The notes beneath the pieces were generated by a model. It worked only from the letters and a program-made list of their open reading frames with translations, had not been told where the DNA came from and did not search any database. The position numbers and the translations under genes are program-made. A DNA stretch of 64,000 nucleotides from assembly GCF_000024365.1 (NCBI RefSeq), contig NC_013235.1:4464001-4528000 (forward strand). The letters are read 5' to 3'. This document shows, piece by piece, positions 1-9,422 of this stretch. The stretch comes from Nakamurella multipartita DSM 44233 (lineage in GTDB: Bacteria > Actinomycetota > Actinomycetes > Mycobacteriales > Nakamurellaceae). Every line of letters begins with the position of its first letter. Positions within the stretch are counted from its first letter, which is position 1.

Positions 1-882
1 CGGGGCGCCGCGGCGCTGGCCGGCGCGTGGGGCGTGCCGCCGGTCGTCGTCGGGCTGACCGTAGTGTCCGTCGGCACCAGCGCACCCGAACTGGCGATCG
101 GCATCGACTCGGCCATCAACGACGCCGGCCCGTTGGCCATCGGTAACGTCGCCGGCACCAATATCGTCAACCTGCTGCTGGTGCTCGGGCTCTCGGCGGC
201 CATCGCCCCGCTGGCCATCGCGGTGCCGACGATCCGCCGGGACCTGCCGATCATGGCGGCCATCGGCCTGCTGCTGCTGGCGCTGTGCTGGGACGGCTCG
301 CTCAGCCGGGTCGAGGGCGCGATCCTGCTCGCGATCGCCGTCGGTTACACCGTTCTCATCGTCGGGCAGGCCCGGCGCGACCCGGTCGCCATTCAGGTCG
401 CCGCCGACGAGGTGCCCGCCCCCCGAGGCCGGGGCTGGGTGAACCTGCTGCTCACGGTCGCCGGCCTGGCCGTCATCGTGGTCGGCGCCGACCTGCTGGT
501 GCGCGGTGCGGTCGACCTGTCCCGCGCCTTCGGCGTCTCCGAGGCCGTCGTCGGCCTGACCGTGGTCGCCATCGGCACCAGCGCCCCCGAACTGGTCACC
601 ACGCTGGTCTCCACGTTCCGCGGCGAACGGGACATCGCCATCGGCAATCTCATCGGTTCCAGCACCTACAACATCGGTCTGGTCCTCGGCGGATCCGCGC
701 TCGTCGCGCCGCTGGCCGTCACGCCCGAACTCGCCCACGTCGACCTGCCGATCATGGTCGCGGTGATGCTGGTCTGCATCCCGGTGTTCCTGACCGGTCG
801 GCGGATGAGCCGCGCCGAGGGCATCGGCTTCGTCCTGGCCTACGTCGTCTACCTGACCGTGCTGCTCGCGGTACGGACCTGA
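1..882 (+). CDS. Na+/Ca2+ exchanger-family (CaCA) antiporter, 5' end outside window
   Basis: Integral membrane cation antiporter of the CaCA family (YrbG/CaxA-like), expected to exchange Ca2+ for Na+ or H+ across the plasma membrane. The reading frame is open from base 1, so the gene starts upstream; the first in-frame start inside the window is a GTG at 34 and should not be used. Two alpha-repeats typical of the family are visible: GLTVVSVGTSAPEL followed by GNVAGTNIVNLLL near the left edge, and GLTVVAIGTSAPEL followed by GNLIGSSTYNIGLVLG in the second half. The acidic residue of each GTSAPEL is the ion-binding glutamate of the family. Several hydrophobic helices lie between and after the repeats. 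About 293 codons are visible of roughly 320-350 usual. Ion specificity cannot be read from the sequence. Confidence 0.9.
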   Translation, partial: RGAAALAGAWGVPPVVVGLTVVSVGTSAPELAIGIDSAINDAGPLAIGNVAGTNIVNLLLVLGLSAAIAPLAIAVPTIRRDLPIMAAIGLLLLALCWDGSLSRVEGAILLAIAVGYTVLIVGQARRDPVAIQVAADEVPAPRGRGWVNLLLTVAGLAVIVVGADLLVRGAVDLSRAFGVSEAVVGLTVVAIGTSAPELVTTLVSTFRGERDIAIGNLIGSSTYNIGLVLGGSALVAPLAVTPELAHVDLPIMVAVMLVCIPVFLTGRRMSRAEGIGFVLAYVVYLTVLLAVRT

Positions 883-884
883 TC

Positions 885-1432
885 ATGACCGCCCGGGTGC
901 TGCCCCAGGCGGTCGTTGACCCGGTCGACGCCGACGACGTCGCCGCCACGACCGAGGTCGTCCGCTCCCTGGGCGTGCCGGTGACCAGCCGCGGCAGCAC
1001 CTCCATCGCCGGCAACGCCGTCGTTCCCGGCATCGTGAGGCGTCGTCGAACCCGGGTCGCGCTGTGAGCGCCTCAGCGACGGTGCAGGTGGCGTCGGCGA
1101 CCCGCTGCGCGCGGGGTCACCCGGGCCAGGTGCCGGTTCAGGTCCAGCACCGCCGCAATGGAAGGTGCTGGCCACCACCGGATCTCACCGGCGTCGAGGT
1201 GATCGCCCAGCCGCACTGCCACCACCGCGCGGTGACGGGCTTCGACATCGACCGGGCCCTGCTGGAAGCGGCCGGCGCGCGGGTGACCACCCTGGCCGAT
1301 TGCTGCGGGTTGGCCGGCAACTTCGGCATGGAGCGGGGGCACTACGAGATGTCCGTCGCGGTTGCCGACACCAGCCTGCTGCCGGCCCTGCGCGCGGCAC
1401 CGGCCGAGCGGCTCGCCCCCGGCGTGGACTGA
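885..1432 (+). pseudogene. Remnant of a FAD-linked / Fe-S oxidoreductase (glycolate/D-lactate dehydrogenase type)
   Basis: Two disconnected pieces of one large family are present. An ATG at 885 opens a short frame carrying a motif close to the FAD-binding PCMH signature (GVPVTSRG...TSIAGNAV), which stops at 1067. In another frame, about 1190-1432 encodes the C-terminal cysteine-rich CCG region of the Fe-S half (PHCHHRAVTGFDIDRALL, then CCGLAGNFG and GHYEMSVAVAD). Intact FAD-binding plus Fe-S-binding fusion proteins of this kind are around 900-1000 residues, so the central catalytic FAD domain and the ferredoxin domain have been deleted and the frame is broken. The N-terminus also looks shortened. 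The gene starts 2 nt after the exchanger stop, so it was probably once in the same transcript. No product is expected. Confidence 0.75.
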
Positions 1433-1445
1433 CCGGTCCGCGCCG

Positions 1446-1514
1446 GGTTCGCTGATCAATCCCGCGCCATCGGCGGCGCGGTGTCCGATTCGGCGCGGCT
1501 TTGATCAGCGAACC
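1446..1514. terminator. Inverted repeat downstream of der and of the pseudogene
   Basis: A perfect 14-bp inverted repeat (1446-1459 with 1501-1514, core GTTCGCTGATCAA) encloses about 41 nt that contain a smaller GC-rich palindrome. It lies between the convergent ends of the decayed oxidoreductase (+) and der (-), 15 nt from the der stop, so a bidirectional termination structure is likely. There is no T-tract, which is common for actinobacterial terminators. Confidence 0.5.
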
Positions 1515-1529
1515 GCTCGCACGACCGGG

Positions 1530-2977
<1,448 letters not shown>

Positions 2978-2981
<4 letters not shown>

Positions 2982-3646
2982 CTCATCCTCACCACATCCG
3001 CGTCCAGTTCCTGCACCAGCGCGGCCAGGTTCACCCGGATCGCCTCGGTTGCCTCGGCCACCGGCTTGCGGCCACCGCCGACCGGCACCGTGAACGGCTG
3101 GCCGACCAGGGCGGTCACCGCCGGCCGGAACCGTCGCCGTCGTCCGGCCGGCCGCGCCGTGCCCCGGATGGCCACCGGCACGACCGGGGCGCCGCCGCGG
3201 GCGGCCAGCCAGCCGGCCCCGGCGAACACCGAGTCGACATTGCCGTTCCCACGCGCACCCTCGGGAAAGATGCCGATCGCCCCGCCCGCCTTGAGCTGCG
3301 CCAACGCCTGCAGCAGCGGTTCCCGGTCGGGGGCGCCGCGGACGATGGCGTACTGGCCGACGTTGGTCAGCAACCAGCCCAGGGGACCCTTCACCGCCTC
3401 CGCCTTCACCAGGAACGACACCCGCCGCGGCAGGCAGCCGAACAGCACCGCGCCGTCCATCAGGTGCTGGTGGTTGGCCACGACGACCACCGGCCCGCTG
3501 GTCGGGATCCGCTCCGCGTGGTGCAGCACCACCCGGTAGGTGAGCAGGTTGACCACGATGCCGATCCGCCGGCCGCGGTCCATGCCTTTGGGTCCGGTGT
3601 GCGGCGGGGTCGGGTCGGCCGTCCCGCCCAGGTGCCGCCACCTCAC
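2978..3646 (-). CDS. plsC: 1-acyl-sn-glycerol-3-phosphate acyltransferase (PlsC family)
   Basis: Membrane-associated acyltransferase that would acylate lysophosphatidate in phospholipid synthesis. The family blocks are visible: NHQHLMDG, a variant of the catalytic NHxxxxD motif with His and Asp in place; the [10 protein letters not shown] region; and the FPEGARG motif that contacts the phosphate. The frame is about 222 residues from a GTG at 3646, preceded by an AGGTG element about 8 nt upstream. An alternative ATG at 3583 would give 201 residues and has a poorly spaced ribosome binding site. The catalytic core is intact with either start. It lies between cmk and der and overlaps der by 4 nt. 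In many actinobacteria an acyltransferase sits at this position, so the role is probably general rather than pathway-specific. Confidence 0.85.
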
Positions 3647-3671
3647 GCCGGCACCTGCCGTCGATGACGCA

Positions 3672-4385
3672 TCACGGACTCGCGTCGCTCGCGCGGATGC
3701 CCCGGTCGGCGGCCAGGGCCAGCACCCGGGCGACCGTCTCCTCGACGGCCAGCTCGGACGAGTCGACCACCACCGCATCCGCGGCCGCCTGCAGCGGGGC
3801 GTGGGTGCGGCTGCTGTCCTTGCTGTCCCGGCGGTGCAGGTCGGTGGCCACCGCGGCCAGGTCCAACCCGACCTCCCCGGTGCCTGCGCCGACCAGCGCC
3901 GCGTTCTGCCGGTGCCGGCGACGCGCCCGTTCGGTCGCGTCGGCGGTCAGGTAGATCTTCAGGTCGGCGTCCGGGACGACGACCGTACCGATGTCCCGGC
4001 CCTCCACGACCATCCGGCCGGAGCGGGCCAGCCGCCGCTGCCGATCCAGCAGGAAGGAACGTACGGCCGGGTTGGCCGACACCGGAGTCACGGCGAGAGT
4101 GACGGCGCTGCCGCGGATCTCGGAGGTGACCCGGTCGCCGTCGAGCACGTGCTCCTGCCGGTCGGCGGTGGTCGGCGACTCGAACGTCAGCGCCGGCAGC
4201 ACCGCGGCCACCGCGGCGTCGTCGACCGGATCGACGCCGGCCCGCAGCACCGCGAGGGTGACGATCCGGTACATCGCCCCGGTGTCCAGGTAGCCGGCGT
4301 GCAGCGCCTGGGCCACCCGCCGGGCCACCGTCGACTTGCCGGTTCCGGCCGGGCCGTCGATGGCGATTACAAAACTCGAGCTCAC
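3672..4385 (-). CDS. cmk: Cytidylate kinase
   Basis: Phosphorylates CMP/dCMP to the diphosphates in pyrimidine salvage; cytosolic, 237 residues. The P-loop GPAGTGKST lies at residues 11-19, followed by the LDTGAMYR motif that shapes the CMP site, and later the GRDIGTVVVPDADLKIYL block and the Arg-rich lid (ATERARRRH). The start is a GTG at 4385 that overlaps the rluB stop in a GTGA arrangement, so it is likely translated by re-initiation. Length and motif order are normal for bacterial Cmk. The rluB-cmk-der order is widespread in actinobacteria and supports the assignment. Confidence 0.95.
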   Translation of the reverse strand: MSSSFVIAIDGPAGTGKSTVARRVAQALHAGYLDTGAMYRIVTLAVLRAGVDPVDDAAVAAVLPALTFESPTTADRQEHVLDGDRVTSEIRGSAVTLAVTPVSANPAVRSFLLDRQRRLARSGRMVVEGRDIGTVVVPDADLKIYLTADATERARRRHRQNAALVGAGTGEVGLDLAAVATDLHRRDSKDSSRTHAPLQAAADAVVVDSSELAVEETVARVLALAADRGIRASDASP

Positions 4386-5131
4386 AGCCCGACCGCCTTG
4401 TACAGCTGCGAGACCTCGACCGGGTTGAGCTTGCGCAGGGTGCCGGGCCGCTGATGACCCAGCTGCACCGGTCCGATCTGGGTGCGCACCAGCCGGGACA
4501 CCGGCCGGTCCACCGCTTCCAGCAGCCGCCGCACGATGTGCTTGCGCCCCTCATGGATGACGACCTCGACAACCGCCCGGTTGTGGTGCAGGTCCATCAC
4601 ATCGAACGAGTCGACCTTGGCCGGACCGTCCTCCAGCTCGACCCCGGCCTTGAGCCGGCGACCCAGGTCCTTCGGGATGGGTCCGGGCACCTCGGCCACG
4701 TAGGTCTTGGCCACCCCGTAGGACGGGTGGGTGAGCCGGTGGGCCAGGTCACCGTCGTTGGTCAGCAGCAGCAGACCCTCGGACTCCATATCCAGCCGGC
4801 CGACGTGGAACAGCCGCTCCGAGCGGTCCTCCAGCATCTGCCCGATGTGCGGGCGCCCCAACTCGTCGGACATGGTCGACAGCACGCCGCGTTCCTTGTT
4901 CAACGCCAGGTACACCAGGTCGGTGCGGGTGGTGATCCGGTTCCCGTCGACGTGCACGACGGCGTTCTCCGGGTCGATCCGGGTGCCCATCTCGCGCACC
5001 ACGATGCCGTCGACCTTCACCCGGCCGTCCCGGATCAGTTCCTCGGCCTTGCGGCGCGACGCGACACCCGCCGAGGCGAGCACCTTCTGCAGTCGCACGC
5101 CGTCGTCGGCGGCCTCGCTTCGATCAGACAT
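4382..5131 (-). CDS. rluB: Pseudouridine synthase RluB/RsuA family
   Basis: Isomerises a specific uridine in rRNA to pseudouridine. The 249-residue protein has an N-terminal S4 RNA-binding domain (VRLQKVLASAGVASRRKAEELI, residues 12-33 and onward) and a RsuA/RluB-type catalytic domain. The catalytic aspartate is in GRLDMESEGLLLLTNDG (Asp114). The ATG at 5131 overlaps the end of scpB by 8 nt. By synteny it is the counterpart of M. tuberculosis Rv1711, next to scpB and cmk. RluB (23S) is more likely than RsuA (16S) from this context, but the exact target uridine is inferred. Confidence 0.93.
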   Translation of the reverse strand: MSDRSEAADDGVRLQKVLASAGVASRRKAEELIRDGRVKVDGIVVREMGTRIDPENAVVHVDGNRITTRTDLVYLALNKERGVLSTMSDELGRPHIGQMLEDRSERLFHVGRLDMESEGLLLLTNDGDLAHRLTHPSYGVAKTYVAEVPGPIPKDLGRRLKAGVELEDGPAKVDSFDVMDLHHNRAVVEVVIHEGRKHIVRRLLEAVDRPVSRLVRTQIGPVQLGHQRPGTLRKLNPVEVSQLYKAVGL

Positions 5132-5741
5132 CGTCCAACTCTCCAGCCTCGGGCAACAGCGGTCCCAGGGAGGGCAGCTCGGTCAGATCGCCCAAGCCCA
5201 TCCGCTCCAGGAACATGTCGGTGGTGCGGTACAGGGTGCCGCCGGTGTCCGCGTCGATGCCGCAGTCCTGGATCAGGCCCCGGGACATCAGGGTGCGGAT
5301 GACGCCGTCGACGTTGACGCCGCGGACGGCGGCGATCCGCGCCCGGGTCACCGGCTGCCGGTAGGCGACAACGGCCAGGGTCTCCAGCGCGGCCTTGGAC
5401 AGCCGGCTCTGCGCGCCGTCCAGCACGAACCGCTCGACCACCGGCGCGAACCGGTCACGGGTGTAGAAGCGCCAGCCGCCGCCGAACTCGCGCAGCTCGA
5501 TGCCGGAGTTGGCCGCCGTGTAGTTGTCGGCCAGCTCGGCCAGCAGCGCCCGGACATGGCCGGGGGTGTGCCCCACCGCGGCCGCGATCTGCGCCTCCGG
5601 GATCGGGGTGTCGGCGACCAGCAGCACCGCCTCGATCGCCCCGGCCAGGTCGTGCTCGGGCACCTGATCGACGGCCGGCGGCTCAGGCGCCACGGCCTCC
5701 GCAGTCTCCGGCGCGTCCGGCGCTTCGGTTGCTTCGTTCAC
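5124..5741 (-). CDS. scpB: Segregation and condensation protein B
   Basis: Kleisin-associated winged-helix subunit of the SMC-ScpAB condensin complex, which compacts and segregates the chromosome. About 205 residues, with two winged-helix units: LAGAIEAVLLVADTPI, then the conserved LSKAALETLAVVAYRQPVTR block and the RGV...LMSRGLI segment. The GTG at 5741 is chosen because GGAGG lies about 7 nt upstream and it overlaps the scpA stop by 4 nt; the frame remains open upstream inside scpA. An alanine/proline/glutamate-rich N-terminal stretch of about 35 residues precedes the core. The ScpA partner is immediately upstream, as expected for stoichiometric complex members. Confidence 0.95.
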   Translation of the reverse strand: MNEATEAPDAPETAEAVAPEPPAVDQVPEHDLAGAIEAVLLVADTPIPEAQIAAAVGHTPGHVRALLAELADNYTAANSGIELREFGGGWRFYTRDRFAPVVERFVLDGAQSRLSKAALETLAVVAYRQPVTRARIAAVRGVNVDGVIRTLMSRGLIQDCGIDADTGGTLYRTTDMFLERMGLGDLTELPSLGPLLPEAGELDDV

Positions 5742-6613
5742 TCGTATTCCTCCACGTCCGCGCCGGAGGACTCGGCGCGGCCGACATCCGGTGCCATCCA
5801 CCGTACGGTCAGCTCACCCAACGGCAGGGGTTGATCGAAGGCCACCGCCGACTCCCGGTACAGCTGCAGCAGGCCCAGGAACCGGGCCACTACCTGCAGC
5901 GTCGCGGTGCAGTCGGCGACCAGCTCGCCGAACGTCGCCGCGCCCCGGGTGGCCAGCAGCTCGCGCAGCATCCCGGTGTGCTCGGCCACCGAGACCCGCG
6001 GCGCGTGGATGTGGTCGACGTTGACCACCGGTTCGGGCTTGGGCGTGAACACGGTGCCGGCCAGGTCGGCGAACGCCTCCGGGGTCAGCCCGATCGTCAC
6101 CTCGGGCAGCAGGCCCAGATAGCGCTGTTCCAGCGAGACCGCCCGCGGGTAGCGGCGCAGCGCCCCCGCCTCCAGCTCCGCGAACAGCGCCGCCACCTGC
6201 TGGTAGGCCCGGTAGGCCAGCAGCCGCGCGAACAGCAGGTCCCGGGCCTGCAGCGGCTCGTCCGGGTTGAGCCCGTCGTCGGCCGGCGCCGGTAGCAACC
6301 GGGCCGCCTTCATGTCCAGCAGGGTCGCCGCGATCACCAGGAACTCGGTGACCTGGTCCAGGTCCCAGTCCTTGCCCATGCCCCGGACGTGGGCCAGGAA
6401 GTCGTCGGTGACGCGGTGCAGCGCCACCTCGGTGACGTCCATCCGGTGCTGGCTGATCAGCTGCAGCAGCAGGTCGAACGGACCGTCGAAGTTGTCCAGC
6501 CGCACGTGGAAGGACTTGCGGCCGCCCTCGACGCCCTCGGGCGTCTCCGATTCGTCGTGCGACCCGCCCTCCGCCGATCCCGGCAGCTGCCGGTCGCGGG
6601 GGGTCACGGTCAT
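5738..6613 (-). CDS. scpA: Segregation and condensation protein A (kleisin)
   Basis: Kleisin subunit that bridges the SMC heads and binds ScpB. The protein has 291 residues. After a charged N-terminus of about 33 residues comes the diagnostic block FHVRLDNFDGPFDLLLQLI, then helices ending in TEFLVIAATLLDMKAARLLP, a variable middle, and a C-terminal winged helix (RELLATRGAATFGELVADC...VVARFLGLLQLYRE). The ATG at 6613 overlaps the parA-like stop by 4 nt. All three segregation genes (parA-like, scpA, scpB) are chained by overlaps, so one polycistronic message is expected. Length and architecture are typical. Confidence 0.96.
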   Translation of the reverse strand: MTVTPRDRQLPGSAEGGSHDESETPEGVEGGRKSFHVRLDNFDGPFDLLLQLISQHRMDVTEVALHRVTDDFLAHVRGMGKDWDLDQVTEFLVIAATLLDMKAARLLPAPADDGLNPDEPLQARDLLFARLLAYRAYQQVAALFAELEAGALRRYPRAVSLEQRYLGLLPEVTIGLTPEAFADLAGTVFTPKPEPVVNVDHIHAPRVSVAEHTGMLRELLATRGAATFGELVADCTATLQVVARFLGLLQLYRESAVAFDQPLPLGELTVRWMAPDVGRAESSGADVEEYE

Positions 6614-7668
6614 CGAGCGATCACTTCACGCGCAAGCGCCTTGTAGGCCTGCGCCGCCGGGTGGCTCGGGGCGTAGGAGATGATCGGCTCGCCGGCGACC
6701 GTGGTCTCCGGGAACTTCACGGTTCGGGTGATGATCGTGTCGTAGACGGTGTCGCCGAAGCGCTGGTCGAGCATGCCGACCACCTCGCGCGAGTGCACGG
6801 TGCGGCCGTCGTACATGGTGACCAGGACGCCGGCCACCTCCAGGTCCGGGTTGATCCGGGCCTGCACCTTCTCGATGGTGTCGACCAGCAGGTGCACCCC
6901 GCGAAGCGAGAACCATTCGGCGGCCAGCGGGATGATCACCCCCTGGGCGCAGGTGAGGGCGTTGATGGTGAGCAGCCCGAGCGAGGGCTGGCAGTCGATC
7001 AGGATGTAGTCGTAGGCGTGCAGCACCGGCCGTAGCGCCCGGGACAGGGTGTGCTCCCGGCCGACCTCGTTGATCAGCTGCACCTCACCGGCCGACAGGT
7101 CGATGTTGGCCGGAATCAGGTCGACGCCCTCGATCCCGGTCGGCACCAGCACGTCGGTCAGCTGCGTCGACGGCTCCAGCATCAGGTTGTAGATGGTGTG
7201 GTCCAGCTCGTGCGAGGCGATGCCCAGCCCGGCCGACAACGCCCCCTGCGGGTCCAGGTCGACCAGCAGCACTCGCCGCCCGTAGGCGGCCAGCGCCGCC
7301 CCCAGGTTGATGGTCGAGGTGGTCTTGCCGACCCCGCCCTTCTGGTTGCACATGGCGATGACCTTGGCCGGACCGTGGCTGGTCAGCGGCTGCGGCTGGG
7401 GGTCGCGGCCCCGCATCGCGCGCAGGGCCGGAGACGTCGATCCGGCCACGCCGTGATCGACCGGACGGTCGGGCACGCGTTCCACGACAGGCGCCGCTGC
7501 CGGCGCCGGTTCCGGTTCGGCCGGCGCCGGGACGGGCACGGGGGCCGGCGGTTCGATGCCGGGGAACGCGAACTGATCCCGCTCCTGGTAGTCGACCGCC
7601 GCGGCCAGCGATCCTTCGACCCGGGGACCACCGGTCCCTGCCCAGACCTCGTCATTCCGTTCGCTCAT
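6610..7668 (-). CDS. ParA/Soj-family chromosome-partitioning ATPase
   Basis: Deviant Walker-A ATPase of the ParA/MinD superfamily; 352 residues. A proline/alanine/glutamate-rich, probably disordered N-terminus of about 100 residues precedes the ATPase core. The deviant P-loop KGGVGKTT (residues 110-117) has the signature first lysine, and the Walker B region LLVDLDPQGAL and the switch ILIDCQPSLGLLTINAL follow. There is no parB beside it. This is the second, orphan ParA that sits upstream of scpA in actinobacteria (Rv1708 in M. tuberculosis), not the origin-proximal parAB pair. A role in chromosome organisation together with ScpAB is inferred from the conserved operon. Confidence 0.92.
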   Translation of the reverse strand: MSERNDEVWAGTGGPRVEGSLAAAVDYQERDQFAFPGIEPPAPVPVPAPAEPEPAPAAAPVVERVPDRPVDHGVAGSTSPALRAMRGRDPQPQPLTSHGPAKVIAMCNQKGGVGKTTSTINLGAALAAYGRRVLLVDLDPQGALSAGLGIASHELDHTIYNLMLEPSTQLTDVLVPTGIEGVDLIPANIDLSAGEVQLINEVGREHTLSRALRPVLHAYDYILIDCQPSLGLLTINALTCAQGVIIPLAAEWFSLRGVHLLVDTIEKVQARINPDLEVAGVLVTMYDGRTVHSREVVGMLDQRFGDTVYDTIITRTVKFPETTVAGEPIISYAPSHPAAQAYKALAREVIAR

Positions 7669-7782
7669 GCGTCCTGGAACTCCCTTGCCAGCCGTGTCGT
7701 CATCCCGACGATCCCGTCAAGGGTAGGTGGCCGGCACCGGCCCGACCAAAACGACCCGCCCGGCCGGACCTCGCCGATCGGG

Positions 7783-9177
7783 CTAGGACGGCCGATCGGC
7801 TGAGGACCCTGAGGACGCTGAGGATCCTGAGGTCGGTGTGACAGGTGGGACTCCCGGGGAGGTCGGTCGGTCGTCGACGACCGGGACGAGCTCGCGGGTG
7901 TCGGCCGGGCCACCGCCCGCATCGGCCCCGCCCGCGGCCCCACCCGCCGCATCGGCGGTGGCCGGCTCCCCCGGGCGCAGCGCGACGAACGCGGCCAGGC
8001 CGGCCAGCAGCACCAGCAGCACCGCCCAGAGCACCCGCGGCTCGTCCATCGACAGCAGCCAGATGATCAGCGCCACCGCCGCCGCACCGGCGCCGGCCCG
8101 CACGGCCAGCTGCCAGCGCGGGTCACGGACCAACCCGGCCGCCTGACCGGCCTGCCGGCGCAGGCTGGTGGCGCTGCGCGAGCGGCCGAACAACCAGCTC
8201 ACCGCGGCGATGACGGCGGCCAGTCCGATCAGCGCCCGGACCTGGTCCCGCAGCCCGGCCAGCAACGACGCGACGAAGGCCTCCGTCACCTGCGGCTGCA
8301 GCGGCGATTGCCCGACCAGCCACTCCCGGCCGATCGCCGCCCCGACCACCAGCACCAGCAGGGACACCGCGACCCAGAACCCGGCCCGGGCCAGCCCGGT
8401 GAGCCGGCTGGGCGCGATCAGGATGGAGGCCAGCAGCAGGAGCAGGGCGACCCAGGGCAGCCAGGTGCCCAGGGTGTTGAGCAGGTCGTAGTAACCGGCG
8501 ATCGCCTGCAGGTCGGCCTGCCCGGTCAGGTTGATCACGACCGGGATGTCGGGGATCTGGTTGGCCCAGCTCACGCCGGCCGACTCGAGCTTCTGCTTGA
8601 TCGCCGCGGCCCCCTGGGACAGGTCGACGTTGACCGAGTGCAGCTTGGTCACCTCGTCGTTGTACTGGCCCTGCATGGCCTGCACGAACACGGTGTGGGC
8701 CTTGGCGTTGGCCGCGTTCCACAGCTCGGCCATCTTGGGGCTGGTGACCAGCTCGTCGACCATCCGGCTGATCGCGTCGGTGATGTCCGAGCGGAAGGTG
8801 GCCAGGTACCCGGTGGCCAGGGTGGCCAGCTTCGGCGGCAGGCCCAGCGACTGCAGTTCGTCACCGATCTTGTCGGCCAGCTGCAGGTTGCTGATCTGCT
8901 CGTCGATGGCGCCGGTCAGCCGGTTCTCCAGGGCCGAGACGATCGCCGGGTCGGTGGCCAGCGGTTCGACCGCGGCCAGGTACGCGTCCTGGTCGGAGAC
9001 CAGGGTGCTGGCCCACTTCGCGGTCAGCGCCACCGGGGTGAGCACGCAGCCCAGGACCAGCAGCACGATGGAGGTCACCCGCCAGATCCGGGCCTGCGGA
9101 CCGTGGTCGATCGTGTGCCAGACGGAACCGGCCGCGTGCTCCACCCGGACCGTTGCCGAAGCCGTTTCGCCGCTCAT
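7783..9177 (-). CDS. Conserved actinobacterial multi-pass membrane protein, function unknown
   Basis: 464 residues, family not recognised with certainty. The layout is: a short cytoplasmic N-terminus; one membrane helix (SIVLLVLGCVLTPVALTA, about residues 36-53); a long extracytoplasmic domain of roughly 190 residues rich in short helices (AYLAAVEPLATDPAIVSALE...); several membrane helices from about residue 240 (WVALLLLLASILIAP, AVSLLVLVVGAAIG, LIGLAAVIAAVSWLFG, AVALIIWLL, VLLVLLAGLAAFVALR); and a Gly/Ala/Ser/Pro-rich low-complexity C-terminal tail. Proteins with this topology are common in high-GC actinobacteria and are usually annotated only as integral membrane proteins. It points the same way as parA, 114 nt upstream of it, and is divergent from the AI-2E-type gene. 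Confidence 0.75.
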   Translation of the reverse strand: MSGETASATVRVEHAAGSVWHTIDHGPQARIWRVTSIVLLVLGCVLTPVALTAKWASTLVSDQDAYLAAVEPLATDPAIVSALENRLTGAIDEQISNLQLADKIGDELQSLGLPPKLATLATGYLATFRSDITDAISRMVDELVTSPKMAELWNAANAKAHTVFVQAMQGQYNDEVTKLHSVNVDLSQGAAAIKQKLESAGVSWANQIPDIPVVINLTGQADLQAIAGYYDLLNTLGTWLPWVALLLLLASILIAPSRLTGLARAGFWVAVSLLVLVVGAAIGREWLVGQSPLQPQVTEAFVASLLAGLRDQVRALIGLAAVIAAVSWLFGRSRSATSLRRQAGQAAGLVRDPRWQLAVRAGAGAAAVALIIWLLSMDEPRVLWAVLLVLLAGLAAFVALRPGEPATADAAGGAAGGADAGGGPADTRELVPVVDDRPTSPGVPPVTPTSGSSASSGSSADRPS

Positions 9178-9422
9178 GTGTGCCCTCCAGCTCGGCGGGC
9201 CGCCCGACTGCTCGCCTGAATCTTCGTATCGAAATCATTGAGATCCGATCACATTCAACGGCGCCAGCGCGGGAAGCACTTCATCCATCCGGGATGATGT
9301 CCGCGAAACCGGCAATCAGGCACGGTCGGTACTGTCCCGGCGGCGCTCGCCGTGCCCGGTACCCGTCAGGGTGCGTGTCGCGGGCACACAGCGTCGCCGT
9401 GCTCGAGAAGAACGGATTCCTC

